DNA of 64,000 nucleotides from Clostridia bacterium (GTDB lineage: Bacteria; Bacillota; Clostridia; Peptostreptococcales; Anaerovoracaceae): the NCBI GenBank assembly GCA_910575405.1, contig CAJTER010000016.1, positions 1 to 64,000 on the forward strand, read 5' to 3'. Every line of letters starts with the position of its first letter. The stretch's first letter is position 1. The position numbers and the translations under genes are program-made. Below, in pieces: positions 16,298-26,009 of the stretch. The notes beneath the pieces were generated by a model. The model ran no database searches and was not told the DNA's origin. It saw only the letters and a program-made list of their open reading frames with translations.

Positions 16298-17776
16298 CTA
16301 TTTCAGGCAGTCGTAAACGCTGTCCGGCATATCCCGCACATCCAAGACACCTGTATGGCGGATTTCCTTGTTTTCCAGATCCTTAAGGCCTGCCGGAACC
16401 CGCACTCTGGTTTCGGCAAAGAGCTTTTTCACGGATTCAAAGCCGTTTTCACCCTTTTCCAGGCCAATGGACTCAGCCACGGAATCGGCGAATTTGTAAG
16501 CGCTGGCAGTGGAAGCCAGAAGGGTCGGCGTCTTGTCGCCTGTGTAAGCGATATAATCCTCGTAAACCCGGTAAGCAACGGCTGTATGAGTATCCATCAG
16601 ATAACCGTGTTTTTTGTACATGCGGCCGATAGTCTCGTTGGTACGGGGCACATCCGCAAAACCACCGTAGAAATTGTCCAGCGCATAGTTGATCTTGGGG
16701 CTTACGGTATATTTCTTGTTCTTTTCCAGGCTTTCCATCAGGGCCTTGATTTCCTCGCCGTCCTGGCCGCTGAGATGGTACAGCAGCCGCTCTAAGTTGC
16801 TGGAAATGAGGATATCCATGGATGGGGAATTGGTCAGGTAAAATTCCCGGTTGGTGTTGTATGTACCCGTATTGATGAAGTCGGTGAGAACCTTGTTTTC
16901 ATTGGAAGCGCAGATGAACTTTTTCACCGGAATTCCCATCTCACCGGCATAATAAGCGGCCAGGATATTTCCAAAGTTTCCCGTGGGCACTACGATGTTG
17001 ATCTTGTCGCCGTTTTTGATCTCGCCCCGTTCCACCAGCTTGATGTAGCCGTAGACATAGTAGGCAACCTGGGGAACCAGTCTTCCGATGTTAATGGAAT
17101 TCGCGGAGGAAAGCCTGCAGTTGATTTTTTCCAGATCCTTTGCAAACTCATCGTCGTTGAAAATCTTTTTCACACCCGTCTGAGCGTCGTCAAAATTTCC
17201 GTTAATGGCAAAAACGTGGGTATTCTCCCCTTCCTGGGTCACCATCTGGCGTTCCTGCACCTGGCTTACGCCCTTGTTGGGATAAAAGACGATAATCTCC
17301 GTTCCCGGAACATCCGCAAAGCCTTCCAGCGCCGCTTTTCCCGTATCTCCGGAGGTGGCTGTCAGGATGCAGACCTTGCGATCCTCCTTTTCTTTTTTCA
17401 TAGCAGTTGTCAGAAGGTATGGAAGTATGGAAAGAGCCATATCCTTAAAGGCCGCGGTTTTACCGTGGTAAAGCTCCAAAAAGAACGCGTCTCCCGCTTT
17501 TACGACAGGCACGATTTCGCTTTCCTCAAACTTGGAATCATAAGCCCCGTCAACGCAGCGCTGCATTTCCTCTTCTGTATAATCCTCGAAAAAGGCCCGC
17601 ATTACGCGAAAGGCGATTTCCTGATAGGATTTCCCCACCATATCTTCTATTTCAAAAGGAAGAGCCGGGATTTCATTTGGAACGTAAAGTCCCTTGTCCT
17701 CGGCAATACCCTGGATGATTGCCTGTGCCGACGTCTTTATATATTTGCTTCCCCTTGTACTCTGATAATGTATCAT
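16298..17776 (-). CDS. thrC: Threonine synthase
   Basis: This 492-aa PLP enzyme is of the long (plant/fungal/E. coli-like) threonine synthase type. It starts MIHYQSTRGSKYIKTSAQAI and carries the PLP-lysine motif HGKTAAFKDM, the LTATSGDTGKAALEG loop and the phosphate-binding VPTGNFGNILAAYYAG. It converts O-phosphohomoserine to threonine. It appears to have its own promoter (17845-17873). No Thr leader or T-box is evident in the short upstream gap. Confidence 0.95.
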   Translation of the reverse strand: MIHYQSTRGSKYIKTSAQAIIQGIAEDKGLYVPNEIPALPFEIEDMVGKSYQEIAFRVMRAFFEDYTEEEMQRCVDGAYDSKFEESEIVPVVKAGDAFFLELYHGKTAAFKDMALSILPYLLTTAMKKEKEDRKVCILTATSGDTGKAALEGFADVPGTEIIVFYPNKGVSQVQERQMVTQEGENTHVFAINGNFDDAQTGVKKIFNDDEFAKDLEKINCRLSSANSINIGRLVPQVAYYVYGYIKLVERGEIKNGDKINIVVPTGNFGNILAAYYAGEMGIPVKKFICASNENKVLTDFINTGTYNTNREFYLTNSPSMDILISSNLERLLYHLSGQDGEEIKALMESLEKNKKYTVSPKINYALDNFYGGFADVPRTNETIGRMYKKHGYLMDTHTAVAYRVYEDYIAYTGDKTPTLLASTASAYKFADSVAESIGLEKGENGFESVKKLFAETRVRVPAGLKDLENKEIRHTGVLDVRDMPDSVYDCLK

Positions 17777-17844
17777 TTCTGTTTTTCTCCTCTATCTTGT
17801 AATGGTTTATTGTATCAAAAAATTGGCTTTAATTCAATGCTTTC

Positions 17845-17873
17845 AGTATAACATACAAAATTTTGCCTGATAA
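17845..17873 (-). promoter_or_regulatory. Promoter of thrC
   Basis: On the minus strand TTATCA (17868-17873) and TATACT (17845-17850) are 17 bases apart, about 70 bases upstream of thrC. Confidence 0.6.
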
Positions 17874-17882
17874 CTCCTGCTT

Positions 17883-19223
17883 TTATTTCCGCATCCGCTC
17901 CAGCGCCAGTCCAATCAGCCGATCCGCCTGATCTGCCATGAACAGGGGAATGTTCAGCACATCATCATCCAGCTTCAGATTATCCAGGGAAAAGCGTACA
18001 CGGAGCTTAACTCGGTCAGGGAACAGCTCCTTAAACTTCCTGAGGCTCTTGCTGGCGGTATTTGCTTCGGATTTGACCTCAACAGGGAAAATATCATTCT
18101 CACGCTGAATCAGGAAATCCACCTCATACGGAGGGTTGCTCTGCATCCAGTAGCGAGGAACCACCTCGAACTGCGTAATCAGTGTCTGCAGTACAAAATT
18201 TTCCGTTAGCGCGCCCTTGAACTCGGTAAACAGCCGGTTGCCTTCTCCGAAAGCTGTAGGCGCCAGCTGTGCCAGGCGGCGGAGCAGGCCCACATCTGCC
18301 AGATAAATCTTAAATGCAGATAAATCATCATAGGCTGCCACCGGCAGGCCGGGAGCAGAGCTGCGGTAAATCTTATGCACCAGCCGGGCATCTACCAGCC
18401 ACTGCAGGGCATCCTCATATTCGCGGGCTCTTGCGCCTTCTTTAACAACCTTATAGATGAACTTTTTGTTTTCTCTTGCCAGCTGAGACGGAATAGACTT
18501 CCATATCATAGAAATCTTCGGAAACTCACTGATGTTGGGATGCTTTGCAAAGTCACGCTCATAAGCGCCGATAATATCGGACAAGGCTTCCTGCATAGCA
18601 GAAACGTCACGGGCTTCCGTCCACATCAGCACAGGCTCAGGCATACCGCCGGTGACATAATACATCTTCAATTTCTCGCACAGAGGATTAAAGAAGGCAT
18701 CAGGGAGCGGTTCAATGATGTCTGCCCTTTCCAGATAATCAGCAAGATTTTCATCACCATTAGCGATGAGGAATTCCGGGAATGTCATAGGGTCAATTTG
18801 CATGAAGTTGACCTTGCCTACAGGAAAAGAAGACGGCTTTGTCAGAGCGATACCCAGCAAAGAGCCAGCGCAGGCAATGTGATACTGCGGACCGTTCTCG
18901 CAGAAATACTTCATGGAGTTTAGAACCTTGGGGCAATCCTGCACCTCGTCAAAGATAATGAGGGTCTTTTCCGGCACAATCTTCTGACCGCTGGCCAGCA
19001 TCAGGTTCTGCAGTATGCGGTTCACATCCTTCGTGGTTTCAAAGAACTGTTTGTATTCTTCGTTTTCATCAAAATTAAAATAGGCGGTATTTTCATAATA
19101 GCGTTTGCCGAACTCTTTAAGGATCCAGGTTTTGCCCACCTGGCGCACACCTTTTAAGATCAGAGGCTTGCGGTAGGGCGAATCCTTCCAGTTCAGCAGC
19201 TTTTTCAAAATAAATCGTTCCAT
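17883..19223 (-). CDS. AAA ATPase with DUF4143 C-terminal domain
   Basis: This 446-aa protein has an N-terminal AAA domain with Walker A GVRQVGKTW and Walker B TLIIFDEVQ, and a C-terminal DUF4143 domain containing a nuclease-like fold motif (EVDFLIQ then PVEVKSE, a PD-(D/E)XK pattern). Such STAND-type ATPases are common, often in strain-variable positions; their targets are unknown. The start at 19223 is taken because GGGGTGAGG precedes it; the longer frame lacks a site. It has its own promoter bracketed by 13-base direct repeats, consistent with an independently acquired gene. Confidence 0.88.
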   Translation of the reverse strand: MERFILKKLLNWKDSPYRKPLILKGVRQVGKTWILKEFGKRYYENTAYFNFDENEEYKQFFETTKDVNRILQNLMLASGQKIVPEKTLIIFDEVQDCPKVLNSMKYFCENGPQYHIACAGSLLGIALTKPSSFPVGKVNFMQIDPMTFPEFLIANGDENLADYLERADIIEPLPDAFFNPLCEKLKMYYVTGGMPEPVLMWTEARDVSAMQEALSDIIGAYERDFAKHPNISEFPKISMIWKSIPSQLARENKKFIYKVVKEGARAREYEDALQWLVDARLVHKIYRSSAPGLPVAAYDDLSAFKIYLADVGLLRRLAQLAPTAFGEGNRLFTEFKGALTENFVLQTLITQFEVVPRYWMQSNPPYEVDFLIQRENDIFPVEVKSEANTASKSLRKFKELFPDRVKLRVRFSLDNLKLDDDVLNIPLFMADQADRLIGLALERMRK

Positions 19224-19266
19224 AACCTCACCCCTTACACGTTTATTGGCATTTTCGTGCTGCACA

Positions 19267-19356
19267 ATCACATTTTTATTATATGCGAAAGAAAAGCAAA
19301 TCACAACCTTGATCACAGAATTATAAGGGTTTCATGTCTTTTGATCACATTTTTAT
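19267..19356. repeat. 13-bp direct repeat ATCACATTTTTAT flanking a promoter
   Basis: The 13-mer occurs exactly at 19267-19279 and 19344-19356, either side of the ATPase promoter. A TTGATCACA repeat overlaps (19309-19317 and 19341-19349). It may be a regulator site or the footprint of an insertion. Confidence 0.5.
19278..19306 (-). promoter_or_regulatory. Promoter of the DUF4143 ATPase
   Basis: On the minus strand TTGTGA (19301-19306) and TATAAT (19278-19283) are 17 bases apart, 55 bases upstream of the start. Confidence 0.65.
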
Positions 19357-19425
19357 GGGGTAAAAATATGGAACGAATTGAGCAGGACGAGTTTCTCCCA
19401 CATGAGAAGCTTTCAGCCTTCCCCT

Positions 19426-19962
19426 TCACTGCAGCGCATTCAGCACAGTCTCCACGATTTTATCTACATCCGCCAGCGCGCCCTTCCCCAGATCCCCACA
19501 GGCAAGAAGGCTGGACTTAGGCTCGATAAAGTGATAGCCCCGCTCTGCCAGCCGCTGGATATTTTCCTGCACAATGGGGTTTTCGTACATTTCCGTGTTC
19601 ATGGCAGGCGCGATGTAAACAGGTGTGTGGTTTGCTGCGGCCATTACAACGGTGGAAAGAAAGTCGTCTGCGATTCCCCAGGCGATCTTGCCGATGATGT
19701 TTGCCGTGGCAGGCGCAATGAGCACCAGATCCGCTTTTTTGGCCAGGGAAATGTGCTTGACCTCGCTGGGGGTAATTTCCTCGAACATGTCCATGTAAAC
19801 TTTATTTTTACTCAAAGTCTGAAGGGTCAGAGACGTGATGAATTTACTGCCGCTTTCCGTCAGAATAATGTCCACATTGCAGCCTTGCTTTGTGAGCCTG
19901 CTGGTGATTTCCGCGGCTTTGTAAGCTGCGATGCTTCCCGTTACGCCCAGTAATACATTCAT
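19426..19962 (-). CDS. coaC: Phosphopantothenoylcysteine decarboxylase (CoaC)
   Basis: This 178-aa flavoprotein starts MNVLLGVTGSIAAYKAAEIT and has the PAMNTEMYENP motif of phosphopantothenoylcysteine decarboxylases. It makes 4'-phosphopantetheine in CoA synthesis. It is a separate CoaC, not the fused CoaBC of most bacteria, and overlaps the upstream coaB by four bases, so the two are coupled. Ends in ACGDLGKGALADVDKIV, also typical. Confidence 0.92.
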   Translation of the reverse strand: MNVLLGVTGSIAAYKAAEITSRLTKQGCNVDIILTESGSKFITSLTLQTLSKNKVYMDMFEEITPSEVKHISLAKKADLVLIAPATANIIGKIAWGIADDFLSTVVMAAANHTPVYIAPAMNTEMYENPIVQENIQRLAERGYHFIEPKSSLLACGDLGKGALADVDKIVETVLNALQ

Positions 19963-20648
19963 TTGCGTTCCTCCATAACCCGCTTTGCGATCACACTTGC
20001 GATTTCTCCGTTGTCTTCCATGGTGTCATATGTCCCATCCCTGTGAATCAGATAGCCCCGGTGCTTTCCGCCGCCGATTTCCGCCAGATCATTTGCCAGC
20101 ACAAAGCTGCAGCCGTTTTTTTCCAGCAGCGCGTGGCCCACCTGTATCAGCTCTTCCCTAGGTACATGGCTGAGAAGCTTAAAGCCTACCAGCGTGGTAT
20201 CCGGGCTCTTTTGTTTGATGATGCTGATGACCTTTGGCGAGCGCTGCATGATGATGGTCAGGTCGTCGATGTTGGAGCTGATTTTGTTTCCCCCAAGGGG
20301 CGTTTCGTCTCCGGCCTTGATTTTTTCAAGGGTCGTTACTTCCTTTACCATATAATCGCTCACAGCCATGGCGTGGATCACCGCATCGATTTTTTCAGTA
20401 GTAAGCAGGCGGGAAAGCGCGTCCTGCAGATCCCTTACGCCTTCTACGGGGACAGCCCTGACCTTACTTCCTTCCGGCGGAACTGCCCGCAGTCCGTGAA
20501 GGTAGTAGAGATTTTCGATTTTTTCGCCGTATTCTGCCAGAAAGCATTCTCCGATAGCTCTGCCCAACCTCCCGGTGGAAGTGTTGGTAATGGAGCGGAC
20601 ATCGTCGATCCGCTCGCTGGTGCCTCCTGCCGTAATGATGATGTTCAT
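19959..20648 (-). CDS. coaB: Phosphopantothenate-cysteine ligase (CoaB), stand-alone
   Basis: This 229-aa protein begins MNIIITAGGTSERIDDVRSI and contains the NTSTGRLGRAI nucleotide-binding segment and the AMAVSDYMVKEV stretch that corresponds to the AAVADY motif of CoaB. Stand-alone CoaB of this type is found in Streptococcus, Enterococcus and some Clostridia. It joins cysteine to 4'-phosphopantothenate using a nucleotide triphosphate. The ATG at 20648 is used; its ribosome site (GGAGC) is unusually far at about 13 bases. The next gene upstream ends 19 bases away. Confidence 0.9.
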   Translation of the reverse strand: MNIIITAGGTSERIDDVRSITNTSTGRLGRAIGECFLAEYGEKIENLYYLHGLRAVPPEGSKVRAVPVEGVRDLQDALSRLLTTEKIDAVIHAMAVSDYMVKEVTTLEKIKAGDETPLGGNKISSNIDDLTIIMQRSPKVISIIKQKSPDTTLVGFKLLSHVPREELIQVGHALLEKNGCSFVLANDLAEIGGGKHRGYLIHRDGTYDTMEDNGEIASVIAKRVMEERK

Positions 20649-20667
20649 AGTTGCTTGCCGTGCTCCT

Positions 20668-21030
20668 TTACTTTTCCTCAATAATTTCCAGGTTTACCCC
20701 ATCCGGATCGTGGATAAAGAAAAAGCGGGTGTTGGGGTTTGGCTGAATAATGCCGCTGACGATGTTCACTCCTTTTGCTTTCATATCCGCCATAGTCCTG
20801 TCAAGATCCTCTGTTGCGATTCCCAGAGAAGGCCATTCGCCGTAAGCAAGCGGCTCTGCTCCCTTATCGCAGATCAGCTCGATTTCCGCCGGGCCATCTG
20901 CCATAAAGGCGATTTCCATATTAGGTCCTGCGGGAAAGCGTCTTGCGGTTTTCATTCCCAGGATATCTTCATAAAAACGTATGGACTCTTCCAGCTCCTT
21001 TACGTGGATCGTTGCGAATTTAAATTTCAT
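20668..21030 (-). CDS. Glyoxalase/VOC family protein
   Basis: This 120-aa single VOC domain starts MKFKFATIHVKELEESIRFY, with an AEIELICDKG strand and FFFIHDPDGVNLEIIEE at the C-terminus that supply the metal ligands (His/Glu) seen in lactoylglutathione lyase-like proteins. The substrate is unknown. The start at 21030 has GAGGAGGAAG upstream. It overlaps the end of the upstream membrane-anchored gene by 11 bases, suggesting a shared transcript with coaBC. Confidence 0.85.
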   Translation of the reverse strand: MKFKFATIHVKELEESIRFYEDILGMKTARRFPAGPNMEIAFMADGPAEIELICDKGAEPLAYGEWPSLGIATEDLDRTMADMKAKGVNIVSGIIQPNPNTRFFFIHDPDGVNLEIIEEK

Positions 21031-21970
21031 TTTCTTCCTCCTCATCTGCCTCTTCATAAGGCATGGTTTTGTTCAATACGGTTCCGTCCGGGGCAAGGAT
21101 CTCCAAACAGTCGGTTCCTTCCTCATCCCAGAATTGGTCTTTCATATTTTTTTGTACCTGCCCGATTTTAAAGCGGTAAGTAAGACCCGCCTTCGCAGGC
21201 GCAGTCACATAAAGCTCCACTTTTTTGCTGCCATCCAAAGGAACCTTACCTTCCCACAGATAGGACCAGATGTTTTCTTCAGAGTCCTGTTCCACACGGT
21301 ATTCGCCGATTACCGTTTTTTTGTAAACCTGCTTTCCATCGGTCAGCCCTACCACCTGGATTTCGGGAAACTCTTTTATATTCCCGCTTCCCGGGGCCAT
21401 GGGGTCAATATATTGCTTGAAAAGGACGCTGTCCTTGCTTCGGCGCGGTTCAGAATTACCCTCTACAGCCCAGAATGCTGTCCAGGCGATATCTTTGCTG
21501 ATATAGGCGCTCTTCTGTTCCAGATATTCGCTTCTTACGTTGTCGCCGTCTTCCATAATCACCTCAACATCTGCGTCTTCAAACAGCGGCAGACGGATGC
21601 TCCCTTCAAAGGAATTTTCCTTCCGCTTGAGGGGATAAACTTTTCCATCGTTTAATACCTTCAGCTTTACCTTTGTCCCCTTTTGAAATTCTATCGGGGT
21701 TATGCTGGCGCTGCACTTGATAGTTTTGCTTTTCAGAGAAATGGTATCCTCTCCCGCGAATTTCAGGCTGCTGCCTGCAAGGATGGACGTTTCCTCATCT
21801 CCGTTCTCGTACACGACCCGATCTGCGCCATAACTGATGTTGATGGTTTCCAGTGTGGCCTGAAGGGCTTTTACATTTACCATCGTTACGATTGTCAGAA
21901 TAAAGGTTACAATCAAAACCAGGCCTGCTGCAAGGCCGGCCGCCAGTACGATGGCTTTTCTCTTATCCAT
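21020..21970 (-). CDS. Membrane-anchored extracytoplasmic protein, unknown
   Basis: This 316-aa protein has one N-terminal membrane helix (about 8-30) followed by a mostly beta-strand-rich extracellular region, an acidic C-terminus (EEADEEEENEI) and no motif I recognise. It may be a surface protein. The gene overlaps the VOC gene and lies 140 bases downstream of the CPBP gene. No function should be assumed. Confidence 0.8.
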   Translation of the reverse strand: MDKRKAIVLAAGLAAGLVLIVTFILTIVTMVNVKALQATLETINISYGADRVVYENGDEETSILAGSSLKFAGEDTISLKSKTIKCSASITPIEFQKGTKVKLKVLNDGKVYPLKRKENSFEGSIRLPLFEDADVEVIMEDGDNVRSEYLEQKSAYISKDIAWTAFWAVEGNSEPRRSKDSVLFKQYIDPMAPGSGNIKEFPEIQVVGLTDGKQVYKKTVIGEYRVEQDSEENIWSYLWEGKVPLDGSKKVELYVTAPAKAGLTYRFKIGQVQKNMKDQFWDEEGTDCLEILAPDGTVLNKTMPYEEADEEEENEI

Positions 21971-22110
21971 TACTTTCCTCCTCTTCTTTTAACCATATAT
22001 GTATGAATACTTTAACAACACATTTCACGCGGCTTTCCGCCGTGATCCCGCAGCCCCGCGTATGAACGCTTCCCCTGCCGCTTTTGCGCGGACAAATCGA
22101 TCCGGCGCGT

Positions 22111-22920
22111 TTACTCTTCTTCCTCCGCCTCTTTGCTCTGCATCTTTCTGCCCAGAACAAACAGGAGCACTCCAACTACAACATTTAATATGAGGGCGAT
22201 GAGGCTTCCTTCAAATTTGTAGTCTCCGCCTGTAAACAGCGGACTGCCTTCAAAGAGCATGCCGAATATGTTGGGATACTCTCCGGCAAAGGACAGGGTC
22301 CCCAGAAGGATAGCGTTGATGCTTACCCACATAAAATGCATGAACATCGGCGCCAGAAGGGATCCCGCCGTTTCCAGAGCCACAGTCATGACCAAGCTCA
22401 TGGTGACAATATTCAGGATGGGGATAATCCCTGCTGTCAGTACGCTTCCGTGGAGAAGAGTAAAAATCAGAGTCGTTACAATAACGGCAACGATAGTATT
22501 GTAGTTCATCTGCAGCATGTGATACAAATATCCGCGAACCAGCAGTTCCTGCATGGCCACGTTCAGAAGTACGACTGCGATCCACACGCCAAACAGTTCA
22601 ATCTGATTGATGGTAGCAATATGCAGCACGCCCATTACCGATAGTATGAACACGGTTAAGACGACCCATACAAAGCCCCCGATCAGTCCGGTGAGGATGC
22701 TCTTTACAGGCTTTTTTACCAGACGGATTTTTTCCTGTCTCCCGTCCAGTATCCACAAAATCACGGTAAACACAATAAGGCATGCCAGCGGGATAACCTC
22801 CAGCCACAAACGCCCTATAGCCGGGCTTTCTGCAGTTGGAACTGGTACGAGGCAGGAGCACAGCATCCACCCCAGTACAAACAGCACTATTTTTGCCCCT
22901 ATCGTGTATAGCTTTTTCAT
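22111..22920 (-). CDS. CPBP family intramembrane protease-like protein
   Basis: This 269-aa protein has about eight membrane segments and shows the CPBP (Abi/CaaX-like) motifs: MQELLVRGYLY (motif 1), FTLLHGSV (motif 2 His) and MHFMWVSINA (motif 3). Motif 1 normally reads EExxxR; here the first Glu is Gln, leaving one catalytic Glu, so activity may differ. Family members cleave or process membrane peptides, often for bacteriocin immunity. The start at 22920 has GAGGAAC upstream. Ends in an acidic tail. Confidence 0.85.
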   Translation of the reverse strand: MKKLYTIGAKIVLFVLGWMLCSCLVPVPTAESPAIGRLWLEVIPLACLIVFTVILWILDGRQEKIRLVKKPVKSILTGLIGGFVWVVLTVFILSVMGVLHIATINQIELFGVWIAVVLLNVAMQELLVRGYLYHMLQMNYNTIVAVIVTTLIFTLLHGSVLTAGIIPILNIVTMSLVMTVALETAGSLLAPMFMHFMWVSINAILLGTLSFAGEYPNIFGMLFEGSPLFTGGDYKFEGSLIALILNVVVGVLLFVLGRKMQSKEAEEEE

Positions 22921-23033
22921 ATGTCTGTTCCTCCAATTCTCATTTTCCGACAACCTCATTTTATCATATTGACAGGTGGAATTCCACTTTTATGTATTAT
23001 CTGATCGGGAATTATGGGGACTCAAGCCGCACA

Positions 23034-24350
23034 TTAACCGGCAGGTTTGTACCAAATTTGTTTTGTAAAGATATAGCACAGGGGAATCAGGTACAAAAGC
23101 ACCGCATATGGCAAAGCTTCAATCCCCACACCCATCATCCCCAGAGGTACGGTGCAGGCGATGGCCCAGGGAACCAGGCCGGACATGACGATGACGGAAT
23201 TTTCGATATCAATGGCAAGCTCGGTTTTGCCTGCCCCCTTTTTTTCATAGGGCTTTCCCATGAGATCGCTGCACATGATGGAAGCGATGGTCTGGTTGCA
23301 GAAGATCCCGGTAGTAGCAGCCCCTGTGACCACCATAGCGCCAAATTTTCCAATCCTGCCCATGAGCTTTTCCAGAGCGCCCTGAATATTGCCCAGCATA
23401 TCCGTACCGCTGAAAATCCCCGAATAGGAACAGGACAGGAGCACGATTCCGCAGACCTACAGCATGGAAACAGCTCCGCCGCCGCCCAGAATGGTCCCCA
23501 GACTGCTGCTCTGGGGATAATAGCCTGCCGCTGCGTATTTGAGGGTTTCCAGAAGGGAAAGTCCCTGCACGCCTATGGAAACAGCCCCTCCGCTGATAAT
23601 ACTGGCAGTCATTGCGATCATCACATTGACTTTAAAGAGAGGTAATATCAGCATGAGTATTGCTGGAAGCACGGGCCATAAGTTGATGACAAAATCTTCC
23701 TCCAGGGCAGTCAGGATAGCATCGTTCACATGAGTAATGGGATTTTTTACGGACAGGATGGCGTAAATGACGGTTGACAGGGCTAGCGGTAGAAGGACAG
23801 TTTTCATCATTTCCTTTACATTATCGTAAAGTCTCGTGCCGGTTACTGCTGCCACCAGATTGGCGCTGGAAGAGGCCGGCGATCCCCGGTCTCCAAAGTA
23901 GACGCCGGACATGACCGCTCCCGCTGTGATAATTTCGTTGACACCGCCGCTCCTTGCAAGGGCCATGAAGATAACACCTACCGTTCCTGCCACGCCAAAG
24001 GAAGTCCCCAGGGCATAGGACAGGAGGCAGGCCAGCAAAAATGTGATGAGGATAAACATGGGCGGAGTGATAATGCGGATTCCGTAATACACGAAAAAGG
24101 TGATGGTCCCGGCCGACCGCCACAAAGCGGTAATAAGCCCAATGAGCATCAGAACTTCGATGACCACCAAAGAATCCCCCGCCCCTTTCAGCGCCATCTT
24201 TCCCACCTGAGGAAAAGAAAAGCCCTTGCGGATGGCTGCAATATAAAAGCAGATAAAGCCGATGACTAACGGCAGCAGCATGGGCCCGTCCAAAATCAGA
24301 CAGGCGGCCATAGATACAATAAATATGGCAAACGCAATGGTTACGGCCAT
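23034..24350 (-). pseudogene. nhaC: NhaC-family Na+/H+ antiporter interrupted by an in-frame TAG
   Basis: Reading from ATG 24350 the frame encodes about 297 residues of an NhaC-type antiporter (FGVAGTVGVIFMALARSGG, SGVYFGDRGSPASSSANLVA), reaches a TAG at about 23454-23456 in the segment GGGGAVSML-stop-VCGIVLLSC, then continues in the same frame to 23034 with matching antiporter sequence (FCNQTIASIMCSDLMGKPY). The combined length, about 437 residues, is right for NhaC. A single base change from AAG or CAG would explain the stop. So this is a recent pseudogene, a sequencing error, or a read-through codon. It follows an amino acid decarboxylase gene. Confidence 0.8.
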
Positions 24351-24415
24351 GTTTTCACCTTTCCCTTTCTCCAGGTTCACTTTGCGCAAATGTAAACATA
24401 TTTGGTGTACTGACC

Positions 24416-25927
24416 CTAAGCCCCTACGGTAACTTCATTTTCGTCATTTACACCGATGACCTTTTCCCCGGCCATTCTCAATTCTGTAATATAATCGATT
24501 TCCTCCTGCTCCAGCGCTTCTCCTGGACAGATGAGAGGGATGCCCGGCGGATACGGTATGATGGATGAGGCGCAGATGCGGCCTGCAGCAGCCTCCAGAG
24601 GGACCCGTTCCTTTTTCTTTGGAATGGGATGCAGTTCTTTTTTGCACGGCATTCTCCCTCCTGTAGCTTTCCCTGTGCTGTTTTGTCCGGCTGCTTCAAT
24701 GCTGCTTTCGCCGCCTTTGCAGTTCTGGAAGCTTCCGTCCTGTGCCCTGTTGATTTCGCTGCAGATTTCTTTAAGGGCTGTAAGCAATCGCTCAAAGTCC
24801 TGCCGCCTGTTTCCGATGCCGGTCATCAACATGAGGATGCTGCCTGTCGTCAGCTCGGAAAAAATCCTCCGCTTCATGAGACACTCCTCCAGCTGAGCTG
24901 CGGTTATGCCCAGCTGCGAAGTATCCAGGTTGATTTTGCTCCTGTCCAGTTCCCCAAGGCCACTTATCACCTGGAGGCCCGGAATAGTTCTGACTTCTTC
25001 GTAAAAGTAATCCAGAGTTTCATTCCACTGCCTCATCAGTTCCCTGCCACTGCATTCTAAGAGATCGGCGCTGATATCCAGGGAAGCCATGAGAATGTAG
25101 GAAGGGCTGGTGCTCTGAACAGCCTGCAGCTTGTCTTCTAATATATAGCGATCCACCCGATCCGAATTCAGATTGAGGACAGCGCTCTGGGTAAAGGAAG
25201 CCAGAGTCTTGTGGATACTGTTGATAACAATATCCGCCCCCGCATCCTCCGCGCATTCCGGACCCACGCCGCTGTGCTCCCTTTGGCTGAGCCATTTTAA
25301 ATGAGCGCCGTGGGCCTGATCCACGATGAGGATTTTGCCTTGCTTGTGAACGACTTCCGCAATAGAGCGAATGTCGCTGCAGATGCCGTAATAATTGGGG
25401 CTCGGCAGGATCACAGCATCGGCTGCGGGATTTTCCTTCAGGGAACGCGCGACCTCTTCCGGTGTCACCTGCCCCAGGATTCCGTATTCCTCCAGCATTT
25501 CCGGGTACATATAGGCCGGACGGATGTTCCCTAGCGTCAGGGCGTTGAAGACGGATTTGTGGCAGTTTCTTGCCATCAGCAAGGTTCCCCCTTCTTTGAC
25601 AGAGGCCAGGATGGCGGCGATAATTCCGGCGCTGGTGCCGTTTATCAGCATGTAAGATCGGCTGACCTCATAAAGCTTCGCATACCGCTCCTGCGTCCGT
25701 GCCAGGATGCCCTCGGTCTGAAACAGGTTGTCGGCTCCCGGGATCTCGGTGATGTCGCAATCCATGAAGGAGTCCAGGAAGTCTCCGTATCCGTATCTGC
25801 GATAAAGCTGGGATCCCTTATGTCCCGGCATGTGAAAGGACACGGGCCGGGCGGCTGCGTGGTTTAGTAAAAAGTCTGCTGTTGTTTCCACTCTATCTGG
25901 GGCCTTTGGCCCTGTTTGTTGATTCAT
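24416..25927 (-). CDS. Orn/Lys/Arg decarboxylase-family PLP enzyme
   Basis: This 503-aa enzyme is of the short (Bacillus SpeA/YaaO-like) group of aminotransferase-fold decarboxylases. The N-terminus FHMPGHKGSQLYRRYG and the PLP-lysine motif INSIHKTLASFTQ are diagnostic. The C-terminal domain includes IIPYPPGIPLICPGEAL. It likely decarboxylates arginine, lysine or ornithine; which one cannot be told. A low-complexity insert (about 400-440) separates the domains. It is followed by the antiporter gene 65 bases downstream, a pairing that could couple amine production to pH or Na+ balance. Confidence 0.88.
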   Translation of the reverse strand: MNQQTGPKAPDRVETTADFLLNHAAARPVSFHMPGHKGSQLYRRYGYGDFLDSFMDCDITEIPGADNLFQTEGILARTQERYAKLYEVSRSYMLINGTSAGIIAAILASVKEGGTLLMARNCHKSVFNALTLGNIRPAYMYPEMLEEYGILGQVTPEEVARSLKENPAADAVILPSPNYYGICSDIRSIAEVVHKQGKILIVDQAHGAHLKWLSQREHSGVGPECAEDAGADIVINSIHKTLASFTQSAVLNLNSDRVDRYILEDKLQAVQSTSPSYILMASLDISADLLECSGRELMRQWNETLDYFYEEVRTIPGLQVISGLGELDRSKINLDTSQLGITAAQLEECLMKRRIFSELTTGSILMLMTGIGNRRQDFERLLTALKEICSEINRAQDGSFQNCKGGESSIEAAGQNSTGKATGGRMPCKKELHPIPKKKERVPLEAAAGRICASSIIPYPPGIPLICPGEALEQEEIDYITELRMAGEKVIGVNDENEVTVGA

Positions 25928-26009
25928 ATGTAGAGTCTCCCTTTCTGAAAGTTATCTTTTATTATATCGTGTTTGTGGTAAAATGAAAAGAAAAAGGAGG
26001 TCCCTGATT

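Noticed and set aside
22030-22045. GC-rich hairpin downstream of the CPBP gene as a terminator
   Set aside because: The stem has a bulge and no T run follows; too weak to call.
23034-24350. Pyrrolysine read-through of the amber codon in the antiporter
   Set aside because: No pyl genes or methylamine methyltransferases in the window; listed as something to exclude, not claimed.
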